In this document: piece by piece, positions 17,116 through 24,800 of the stretch | Layout: each line of letters begins with the position of its first letter | How positions within the stretch are numbered: the stretch's first letter is position 1 | Source: Anaerolineae bacterium | Lineage (GTDB): Bacteria; Chloroflexota; Anaerolineae; Aggregatilineales; J027 | Assembly (NCBI GenBank): GCA_008933735.1 | Contig: WBUL01000019.1 | Coordinates: forward strand, 1 to 41,755 | DNA length: 41,755 nt | Direction of reading: 5' to 3' | Translations under genes and position numbers: made by a program | The notes under the pieces: model-generated | The model's database searches: none | Told to the model about the DNA's origin: nothing | Seen by the model: only the letters and a program-made list of their open reading frames with translations

Positions 17116-18551
17116 GCGAGTTCAGTGCGATAATCCGCCAGTAGGGTGCGATATTCGGCTTCATCAATCTCGGCTTCGCGGAATAAGGTCTTGAGGTTCT
17201 CAATCTTCTTTTTGAGCTTGAGAATGCTGCGCTGGCGGGTTTGAGCATGATCTACCCGCTGCTGCTGGTCGTTGGTGTCACCATTCTGCTCCGCCAATTC
17301 GACCATCAGTGCCAATGCTTCTTCATTGACCACCAAGCCCTTGATGAGCTTGCCGAAATCTTCTTCCAACATTTCGCATGTCACGGAACGATACTCACAA
17401 CCACAGTTGACACCGGGTTTGTGACGGTAGACTCTCCCATATTTGCGCCCTGTACCTGCCAAGTGGGTTCGCAGGCGCGGGTCGTTTTCCCGCTGCACCT
17501 GCTCCTCACAATGAGCGCAGCGCGTGATATGGCTGAGGGGATAGGGATAGGCTGCCGATTTCTTGCCACGATCCAGTGCTAGGAGCGTGCGTTCGCTCCG
17601 CACATAGGCGACTTTCTTGAGCAGTTCGACAGAGAACACCGCCTTATCCGCATCGAGATGAATGGCATCCACTTCAGCACGAGTCTGCACCGCCCGGTCT
17701 TTAGCAGGCTGGTCAAAGACCAGACCGCCGTATTCAGGCCAGTTGGCAATCACCCGCCGCACGTCATCCCGACACCAGCGGCGCGGTTCACCCGTGCGAT
17801 CACAGAAAGGAAAGCCTTCCTCATTCAAAGTATAGGAGAGCTTCTCCACGCCGATATTGCCCTCCGCGAAGAGGCTTAGAGCGCGGTAGGAACTCTCGTA
17901 GTAGGTGCGCCAGACCGCATCAGGGGCAGGGGGAGCCGATGGATCGCCTGAAACATAGCGACCATCCAGCAGCCACCACGCTCCGTCATCGTTGTTGGGC
18001 ATGAGATAACCTGCCTTATCACGGGTCGTGCCAAAAGGTGGTTTGCCAATACTCTTGCCCAGATGTTTACGATGGATAATGCTGTCTTTGACGCGATGCG
18101 AAATATCATCGGCATAGAATTCATCAAAAATGGCGGTGAGGTAAACGAAGACCTTGCCCATTGGCGACGATGTATCAATCTGTCGCCCCGGAGCCGCGAG
18201 GATCAGCGCGATATTATGTTCTTCGACGAACTCTACGAGGTCGCCCACACGCCAGCCTTTCCGATGAAATCTTGCCAGATCATTGCCGATGAGGGCGACC
18301 ACATCAGGGTTGCCCAAACGTCGGCTGAGTGCCTGCCAGCCCGGACGGTTCTTCACGTCTCGACCCGATTTGTGACCGTCCACGTCCTGATACCATTCTG
18401 GCTCATAACTGAGTTCACGGCATTTCGCCAAGATATTGGCACGCTGACGTTCAGGGCTAACAGCGTCATCACCATCTCGCGCCTGCGAGAGACGCACATA
18501 GCAAAGCGCGATTTTCTTTGACCGGAGTTCAGGGGTAATGGATGAGGACAT
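16773..18551 (-). CDS. Large serine recombinase (copy 2, convergent)
   Basis: The ATG at 18551 is preferred to an upstream in-frame start because GAGAGAG lies 7 bp before it and the leader matches that of copy 1 (CGTCAATTGAG ... GTCTGTC-ATG). Domains as in copy 1: catalytic CYVRLSQARDG (Ser22), QRANI, EPEWYQDVDGHKSG, NDLARFHRK; recombinase domain GKPPFGTTRDKAGYL ... YGGLVFDQPAKDR; zinc ribbon RCAHCEEQ ... NCGCEYRSVTC; coiled coil about 430-500. It is a diverged paralogue of copy 1 and points towards it. The C-terminal 30 residues overlap the copy-1 frame on the other strand. Confidence 0.88.
   Translation of the reverse strand: MSSSITPELRSKKIALCYVRLSQARDGDDAVSPERQRANILAKCRELSYEPEWYQDVDGHKSGRDVKNRPGWQALSRRLGNPDVVALIGNDLARFHRKGWRVGDLVEFVEEHNIALILAAPGRQIDTSSPMGKVFVYLTAIFDEFYADDISHRVKDSIIHRKHLGKSIGKPPFGTTRDKAGYLMPNNDDGAWWLLDGRYVSGDPSAPPAPDAVWRTYYESSYRALSLFAEGNIGVEKLSYTLNEEGFPFCDRTGEPRRWCRDDVRRVIANWPEYGGLVFDQPAKDRAVQTRAEVDAIHLDADKAVFSVELLKKVAYVRSERTLLALDRGKKSAAYPYPLSHITRCAHCEEQVQRENDPRLRTHLAGTGRKYGRVYRHKPGVNCGCEYRSVTCEMLEEDFGKLIKGLVVNEEALALMVELAEQNGDTNDQQQRVDHAQTRQRSILKLKKKIENLKTLFREAEIDEAEYRTLLADYRTELAYWEAYTTQREQVALQLSLCLEVIDKVARLWDIAEAEERRSMAHNLFEYIVYNLDTQRIVDFRLKPWANRFLVLRAALYAEENVQKKASTSGRRNMPHTGLCGRCVYMPLTTAA
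16838..16864 (+). terminator. Terminator inside the overlap of the convergent recombinases
   Basis: GCCTCC-N7-GGAGGC followed by eight T on the plus strand. It would end copy-1 transcripts about 250 bp before that frame's stop codon at 17115. Confidence 0.8.
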
Positions 18552-18684
18552 GACAGACTCTCTCAAAAAGTTCTCAATTGACGGGCGGTTTGCCCACGCG
18601 GTACAGTCTGTCACGGGTCGCTGTGCCATCACCGTTGGTACTGCGGCCAGAGTGTCGGGGTGTTTCCTGCATCCTGACACTCGC

Positions 18685-18713
18685 ATTTCTGCCTTTAAGA
18701 CTATCCCGCTTGT
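18685..18713 (-). promoter_or_regulatory. Candidate promoter for recombinase copy 2
   Basis: On the minus strand TTGACA, 17 bp, TAGTCT, just after the small gene. The leader (about 140 nt) ends in the motif shared with copy 1 just before the start codon. Position is approximate. Confidence 0.45.
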
Positions 18714-18722
18714 TAGCCATTG

Positions 18723-18938
18723 TCAACTCGATTCCGAACTTTTGCCCTGCTTGTTCAGGTGCTTGGTCTGGATGTTCGCCACCACTTTAATAAAGGCTGA
18801 GAACCCATCCACGATCTCATGTTCCATGTAGTCGGTTCCCAGCCGCTGACAGACCTGCCGCGCAAAAGCATCGACTGCTTCAGGGGCAGGGGGGGAGTAT
18901 AACACGGGCGGTGGGTCGGGTGGGTTTTCATCACGCAT
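18723..18938 (-). CDS. 71-residue conserved partner of the large serine recombinase (copy 2)
   Basis: The ATG at 18938 follows GAGGA by 8 bp and gives exactly the length of copy 1 (14612-14827). Conserved core ARQVCQRLG...EIVDGFSAFIKVVA; Pro-rich N-terminus PPDPPPVLYSPPAPE. A GAAC-N4-GTTC palindrome lies 40 bp upstream (18979-18994). The next gene on the strand, the copy-2 recombinase, follows after 171 bp, with its own TTGACA-N17-TAGTCT candidate promoter in the gap. Possible recombination directionality factor or regulator; function not established. Confidence 0.75.
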   Translation of the reverse strand: MRDENPPDPPPVLYSPPAPEAVDAFARQVCQRLGTDYMEHEIVDGFSAFIKVVANIQTKHLNKQGKSSESS

Positions 18939-18978
18939 GGTGCAGTCCTCGCAAAATACTTTTGTCACTTAACGGCAT

Positions 18979-18994
18979 CAGAACTTTTGTTCTG
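18979..18994. promoter_or_regulatory. LexA-type operator, left (CAGAAC-TTTT-GTTCTG)
   Basis: A perfect 16-bp palindrome with GAAC-N4-GTTC core apart from the T-tract centre. It is the exact reverse complement of the site at 19182-19197. Lies upstream of the leftward small gene and recombinase. Confidence 0.75.
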
Positions 18995-19145
18995 TGCGCC
19001 TCTTTCTCTACAATACCACAGGAGTGATGCTTCGCTGGTGTATCAAAATTTGTCACGGCACGACAAATCTTTTGCATTTTTTTGCATCTTAACATTCCAT
19101 TAACCATCTCCTACCGAAACTATACCCATTTTTCGTTTTTCTTTA

Positions 19146-19175
19146 TTGGCGTGTTTTTCAGCTTTTCCCTACAAT
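19146..19175 (+). promoter_or_regulatory. Promoter of the regulator/LexA-like operon
   Basis: TTGGCG (19146-19151), 18 bp, TACAAT (19170-19175). The operator at 19182 starts 6 bp after the -10, so a bound repressor would cover the transcription start. Confidence 0.6.
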
Positions 19176-19181
19176 GACAAA

Positions 19182-19197
19182 CAGAACAAAAGTTCTG
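19182..19197. promoter_or_regulatory. LexA-type operator, right (CAGAAC-AAAA-GTTCTG)
   Basis: Same palindrome as 18979-18994 in the opposite orientation, placed at the start point of the operon that encodes the LexA-like protein; typical of autoregulation. Confidence 0.78.
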
Positions 19198-19237
19198 TAT
19201 CTAACCATTCTGTGTTGAGTATGATAAGGAGAAGCGT

Positions 19238-19873
19238 ATGACCACCACCTTGGCGGTTGTGGATGCCGCCGAAATCATCCGCATCGGCATTCGTGAAATC
19301 GTGTCATCATCTGATAAAGTAAAGTTAGTAGGAGAATTTACCCGACTGGAAGACGTGGATGGGTTTTTGCAAACCACCCCTGTTAATGTACTGGTGTTGG
19401 GTAACACCCACACCTATCCCAAGCTGGTGCAAGACCTGAGCAGACTGCGCCAGCAGACTCCTGAATTGAAAATCCTGCTGCTGGCAAACAGCTTTAGTGC
19501 TGAACAGGTTGAAGAATTATCCAACTTAGGCGCACTGGGTTTCGTCTGCAAAGATGAGCAGCTTGCCGATACCCTGCTGTTCGCTATCCGTCCTGTCGCC
19601 CGCGGCGAGTTATTCATTTCACCGCGAGTCGCTAGCGTGTTAATCAAAACCAATCAGGAAGATGAGGCTACCCCCTTGAATCCCCGTCAAATGAAGGTGA
19701 TTCACTACATGGCACAGTATATGACCCCGCAGGAAATCGCCATGCAAATGCAGACTTCTGCCTCCTCCATCTACAGCTTGCAGCATCGCATTCGACAGGT
19801 GTTGGGGGTGAAAACCACCGGGCAAATCCTCATCCAAGCCATGAAACGCGGCTGGATTGGGCAGGAAGGGTGA
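19238..19873 (+). CDS. Orphan NarL/LuxR-type regulator with degenerate receiver
   Basis: A strong RBS (AAGGAG) precedes the ATG by 7 bp. The first 120 residues fold like a receiver, but the acidic pocket is reduced (LAVVDAAEIIRIG instead of D-D) and the phospho-accepting Asp at the end of strand 3 is replaced (NVLVLGNTHTY). The conserved Lys region remains (GFVCKDE). The C-terminal 65 residues are a LuxR-type HTH (LNPRQMKVIHYMAQYMTPQEIAMQMQ). It is therefore unlikely to respond to a histidine kinase in the usual way. First gene of an operon with a LexA-like repressor; a similar regulator lies at 25681-26349. Confidence 0.78.
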   Translation: MTTTLAVVDAAEIIRIGIREIVSSSDKVKLVGEFTRLEDVDGFLQTTPVNVLVLGNTHTYPKLVQDLSRLRQQTPELKILLLANSFSAEQVEELSNLGALGFVCKDEQLADTLLFAIRPVARGELFISPRVASVLIKTNQEDEATPLNPRQMKVIHYMAQYMTPQEIAMQMQTSASSIYSLQHRIRQVLGVKTTGQILIQAMKRGWIGQEG

Positions 19874-19881
19874 GCAGACCA

Positions 19882-20529
19882 ATGGTAAAACGAATAGAAC
19901 CCACACGTTACGATCAACTGCATTCCCAGCAGAAGCTGATTTTCGATTTCATCAAAGCCATGATGCAGCAGCACCACTATAGTCCTACGCTGCGGGAGAT
20001 CATGGCGGAGCTTAAAATCAGTTCTACCTCTGTCACTGCTTATCATGTCAACCGCTTGGTAGCGGCAGGCTTCTTAGAAAAAGTCAAAGGCATTTCACGC
20101 GGACTGCGTATCCCAGATCATCTGCTGGAAACACCCTCACCTGTCACCGTGCCTGTGCTGAAAGAAGTCGTTACCAACTTTTCTGAGAGTGTACCAAGCA
20201 ATGGGCATGTGTATGAGATTCCGACGCAGTGGCTGGCAGGGAAGCCAATGAATGAAATATACGCGCTGCGAGTTAATACCCACTTGATGTATGACGCGAT
20301 GGTGAATGATGGGGATGTGGTGGTGCTTCAGCGGCAGAACCGCCTTAATGATGGGGAGATTGGGGTGATTGTGCTGCCTGCCAAAAATGAAACACGCATC
20401 CGCCGCTTAAAATATGATGGAGAATGGGTGTGTCTTGAACCGCTGATGTCGGTGATGCAGCCTGTAAGATGCAGGCGCGATGAGGTGCAGGTGGTGGGCA
20501 AAGTCTTGGGGTTAATGCGGCAGTTTTGA
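19882..20529 (+). CDS. LexA-like repressor lacking the self-cleavage residues
   Basis: The ATG at 19882 is preferred; a GTG at 19870 overlapping the previous stop is possible. Residues 1-75 are the LexA winged HTH (QKLIFDFIKAMMQQHHYSPTLREIMAELKISSTSVTAYHV). The C-terminal part keeps the S24 fold (YALRVNTHLMYDAMVNDGDVV; GVIVLPAKNETRIRRLK). Against E. coli LexA, the catalytic Ser (GDSM) is Leu (THLM), the catalytic Lys (VTVKRLK) is Arg (TRIRRLK) and the Ala-Gly cleavage bond is replaced by VTN. It should bind DNA but not self-cleave after DNA damage. Likely targets are the palindromes at 18979 and 19182. Confidence 0.82.
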   Translation: MVKRIEPTRYDQLHSQQKLIFDFIKAMMQQHHYSPTLREIMAELKISSTSVTAYHVNRLVAAGFLEKVKGISRGLRIPDHLLETPSPVTVPVLKEVVTNFSESVPSNGHVYEIPTQWLAGKPMNEIYALRVNTHLMYDAMVNDGDVVVLQRQNRLNDGEIGVIVLPAKNETRIRRLKYDGEWVCLEPLMSVMQPVRCRRDEVQVVGKVLGLMRQF

Positions 20530-20556
20530 TAGGTTTAAGGCTTTGCCGGGACTGCC
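20524..20556. repeat. Left 33-bp direct repeat
   Basis: Matches 25670-25702 at 30 of 33 positions, sharing the core TTAAGGCTTTGCCGGGACT. It includes the last codons and stop of the LexA-like gene. Confidence 0.85.
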
Positions 20557-20568
20557 GCTTAGTCCTTA

Positions 20569-20575
20569 TTACTAA
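20569..20575. repeat. Target duplication TTACTAA, left side of the IS
   Basis: Seven bases repeated at 21701-21707, immediately outside the inverted repeats. Confidence 0.7.
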
Positions 20576-21700
20576 CTCATGTTACGCAGCCAAACGAATA
20601 GGCTGCAATTCTTGAAGGGCATCGAAAGCGGTGCGGACAGCCCGTAAATAGAGTCTGGACTTAAGCGCAAAATGGTTGGTGTGAGTGGAAACCATCAACA
20701 TCTCCAACTTGATATAGGCACACAAGGAGGCAAAGACATGATTGCTCTGTGTGGTGACAGTCTTGGTAGGCGATTTGGACAAAGCAGCATTCTGCTTGAG
20801 AGACTTGTGATAAGGTTCCACCTTCCATCGTTTGCCATAGAGTGTGGTGATCTGATCGAAAGTGAGGTTGAGATCGCTGGTGACCAAGTACAGGATACCG
20901 AGGCTGCCATCTTCGTTTGTGAAGACTTGCTTGACCAAAACGAGGGGAAAATCGACCCCTTCCACATAAATGGTCATGACCCTTCCTGCTTCGATCTCCA
21001 AACTGTCCACGCGCACATAGCGACCCACTTGCTTATCCTCAAGGCTCCGTGCCACCTTACGGTTGGTCTTCAGAGGCATCACAAAGTCCCGTTTCAAGTC
21101 ATGTTTGACGAACAGCATGTTCTCAGCGGAGGCAAACCAGACATCATTGAGGACATAACGGAAAGGGATTTGGTTCTGAAGTACCTGTTTGAGCAGTTGT
21201 CGATAGATTTCGTTTTTGGTGACAGCCGCACGGCGTTTCTGCTGACCCGTTTTCTCATCCGCATACACCTCGGTTTTTGCCAACAAATGATAATTCACGG
21301 GCAAGGAAACCTCAGCCACATGGTACAAAGCCGTGATGAAGTTGATGCCCTTAATGGTTTGACCGCTGGTGTGATCGTAGTGCCAGCAGACAATCTCGTT
21401 TTCGTCTGTGTAGGGTTTCTCGGCGATACTATCGTCGAGGATGATAACGCCATCCTCCCTTTGGACTTGCCGCACATACGGTTTGACGATCAACCACAAG
21501 TCTTTGCCGCTTTTGGCGGGACTGCTCAAGAAGCGTTGCAGGCGGTCATGGCTGACTGCCCCATTCAACAACATCGACAGTCCCGTTCCGGTGGTCAAGC
21601 CAAACGAGCTAATGAGGTAATCGGTGTAGATATCGAGCAGTTCTTTATCGTTCATGCGGCTAGTTTAGCCTATTTTCAACGTCTTTGTGCGTAACGTGAG
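20576..21700. mobile_element. Complete 1125-bp insertion sequence, IS701-like
   Basis: Bounded by 13-bp terminal inverted repeats (left CTCATGTTACGCA, right complement CTCACGTTACGCA; 12 of 13 match) and flanked by the same 7 bases, TTACTAA. One transposase gene fills it. Intact ends, intact frame and clean duplications suggest a recent insertion. Family members commonly give 4-bp duplications, so the 7-bp match may include chance bases. Confidence 0.82.
20582..21655 (-). CDS. DDE transposase, IS701-like
   Basis: 357 residues filling the IS. First catalytic Asp in VIILDDSIAEKPYTDE, followed by the family signature CWHYDHTSGQTIKGINFI; second Asp in RYVLNDVWFASAENM; catalytic Glu in the Y-(2)-R-(3)-E-(6)-K motif YGKRWKVEPYHKSLKQN. 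No frameshift or internal stop is seen, so it is probably active. Transposition of its own element is the expected role. It is oriented against the 1271-residue gene downstream of the element. Confidence 0.85.
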   Translation of the reverse strand: MNDKELLDIYTDYLISSFGLTTGTGLSMLLNGAVSHDRLQRFLSSPAKSGKDLWLIVKPYVRQVQREDGVIILDDSIAEKPYTDENEIVCWHYDHTSGQTIKGINFITALYHVAEVSLPVNYHLLAKTEVYADEKTGQQKRRAAVTKNEIYRQLLKQVLQNQIPFRYVLNDVWFASAENMLFVKHDLKRDFVMPLKTNRKVARSLEDKQVGRYVRVDSLEIEAGRVMTIYVEGVDFPLVLVKQVFTNEDGSLGILYLVTSDLNLTFDQITTLYGKRWKVEPYHKSLKQNAALSKSPTKTVTTQSNHVFASLCAYIKLEMLMVSTHTNHFALKSRLYLRAVRTAFDALQELQPIRLAA

Positions 21701-21776
21701 TTACTAAATTACCAATCCTTGCTCTTTTACGTCAAATTTCCAGCTTGACCTTATGGTATTACTTAATGTTTAACGA

Positions 21777-21782
21777 TATAAT
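21777..21782 (+). promoter_or_regulatory. Candidate -10 box of the 1271-residue gene
   Basis: TATAAT, with TTGACC at 21745 at too long a spacing (26 bp) for a standard -35. Initiation near 21789 would support the start codon at 21819. Confidence 0.35.
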
Positions 21783-21818
21783 ATGAGACTTTCCAAGGAT
21801 ACAAACAGAGGATTATTT

Positions 21819-24800
21819 ATGTCATCTAAATTGTTGATGCCATCACACTTAAGCATTTTTGTAACCGACCCGAATAGTGGCACTCCGGTAGCTCATCTAC
21901 CTCTTTACGCCGAAGTTACCGTACCACGTATCACGCCAGTGCCACCTGTCAACGAGATATTTTGGGAGAACCTCCAAGGACCTATCGCTAACTTTCACCT
22001 TCCAGACCCTCAATATGTTGTTGACACAGCACTAAAGGCTCTAGGAGCATCTATTACCTCAGATGGTCTCCATCAACTCGAAAATGATTCTGACCAAGCA
22101 TTTGAACTTTTCACAGCCATGCTAGAGGAAGTTGAAGAGATACGCACGGCAACCAATCGAGAGCATATTTCAGATATTCCCCCATATGAACTCCGTTCAC
22201 TGATGATAGCTGCCTTTCGCCGCATCGGAAACGAGATGGGGCTTGGTTTAGTGCCTGAGAATAGAGAGCAGGATATTATATGGGCTAATCCACTGGGTGT
22301 TCTAACAACAGATCATGTTGGTTATGCTTCGTTTGACTTAAAACGACTTCACCCTGAAGTGCAAATTATGCTTGTGGAGGCAATTGAGGCACGCCGCAAC
22401 GACCCCAGTGTGACTTCAAAGGTAGCGATTTGGATTCATCCCTACGGTTATGATGGAAAATTTGATGCGCTTAGCCAAGCACGTTTCGCCTATGATGCAA
22501 TAGTGGCACGATTACCAGTGAAAGCACATGCTCTACCCCCCGCCTTAATTAATTTGGGACCACGAGCATTGCAAAATCCGAGCCTCACTGATTGGCAGTT
22601 ATCACCTGCGTCCTTTGCTGCGAGTCCGCATTTGCTAATCGGTGAGGATGGTACTGAGACGTTACTCCCCGCACCCAATCTTCCGCTGCACGAATTCCAC
22701 TTTTATCAAACAATTCGGTTTACAGATAATCTTGATTTGCCAGAATCAGATAGAATCCCATCTGATCTGACAAATCGAGTCGTACTCGGAATTGCTAATG
22801 ATTTCCAGATGGCATGGTATCCCCTTGGTCATTCGTTAGGTCAAATTTTATATAGTTTGCCATTGGCTCCAGGGGAGTCAATTAAGCTGGCAGTCATTGA
22901 CTGGATTCGTCACGACGAGGCAGAACGTACTGAGGATACAAGTCTCCTTGAAAGCCTTTCCCATTATCAGTCCCGTGATCGCGTAATTAGTGAAACTGTT
23001 GATGCTGCGATTAAAGAGTTTCAAGAAGGAAGCAGTTTCATGGCTGGGCTTGCCCAATCTACTGGGTTAAGTGGTGTAATCGGTAAGTTCGGAGTCGCAG
23101 CCGGATTAACAGGATCACTGGGAGGAGCGTCATCAGACTCTCAAGGTAGCCGCAACATCTCTGCTACAACAGTGCAGCGATTGAATGACAGTATCACCCA
23201 AGCTAGCTCGGCGATGCGTGAAATCCAGAGTACAGTTGTTTTGCAGTCAGTTCAAAGCGAATCAGAAGCAATTGAAACGCGAACAGTTACCAACTATAAC
23301 CACAGCCATACATTAACTATCTTATACTACGAGGTGCTTCGGCATTTTCGGATTCTCACAAAGCTGTTTGAACAGCGTCCTGTAGTTCTGGTGAAAATTC
23401 ATACAGGCACACTGACAGAACTTAGAGGTTTCAACATACCTCCGTATCGAATCCATAGTCAGGAACAAAATATCCTTGAGAATCGGCGAATCTTGGAACC
23501 AGTACTGCTAGACCAACGCCATAAAGAAGGTTTCGATGCACTAGAACGCATCGTATATCGTCGGGAAAGGGCGAAAATAGAGTCCCCTACTGAGATAGCA
23601 GATCCTGGTGACAAGAACTTTAAGGAGTTTTCGATTATTATAACCACAGGTGGACAGGTTTGTAATCCAGATCCAAGTTCAGGGGAGTTCATAGACATTC
23701 GTGTCAGAGTTGAAATGTTAGATGGTAGTAAGATTGAACTATTTGCTAATGCTAGACCTGAGCCTAAAACGAATGTCTTAAATTCTATAGGCTCATTTTG
23801 CTATAAAGATGTCGACGAAACTTTGACAGGAATAGTAGATTCTAATTATCAATCTATTAACTGGAGAGAAATTGACCGCCTACAGCTACAGGTCGATCTG
23901 GGTGGTGGACTGGATGACATAAGTTTTACACATTTTATTGTTAATGCACATGAGATCAACGGAGAACTAATAAACCTAGCCAATTTAAACCAGTTTTTTC
24001 GGACAGAAACCGCAACAACACTCCCACTTCCAATTAAAAAAGCACCATCACCATCAAAAGTAGTCACTCCAAGTGAATACATTGAAGATGAAGTTAAGAA
24101 GAACCTATTGATTGACCACTTGAGATATCATGAATCTTACTATGAACGCATACTGCTCTTAAATCTAAGCACGCAAAAGCGTGAAGATATGCTCAATAAC
24201 CTTAAGTTTCCAGATGGTACTACTGCCTTGGATAAGGTAGAAAATCGTGTGCTTGATGTTATTGGCGGCTACATGGTATTCCCTTGTGCAAAGCAAATTT
24301 GGAAGGAAAAAATTCGCGCTAAAATTGAAGAGCAGGGCAACAGGGAAGATCAAGATGCTCCTCTACCCATTGATGAACGGCTCATTACGCTACCTACAAG
24401 GGGCATCTTTGCTGAGGGCAAGCTAGGACATAACAGTGTGTCAGAAATAATAGACGATGACCGATTTTGGAAATGGGAAGAGCATCCAATTCCGTTTGAA
24501 GCACCCGATATTAACCCAGTTACACCAATCCAACCGCAACCACAGCAAATCAGTGCCACACCGACTGCATTCCCTCAATCGTTGGTGAACATCGTAAATC
24601 CTACCGCAGCACCTGATCCAAGTGGATTAAGTGCCGCACTCTCTTTGCTGGGTACTCCTAACATATTCCGGGATATGTCAGGACGAGAGGAAGTTGCTGA
24701 CCTGCTGAAGAAACTCGCCGAAGAATCCGTTGACATTCCAGAAGCTGCAAATCGAGCTAGGGAGATTCAAACAAGATACGGCACGGAGCTTGATAAGAAT

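Noticed and set aside
20672..21694. Plus-strand frame of 340 codons across the IS
   Set aside because: Antisense of the transposase with its DDE motifs on the minus strand.
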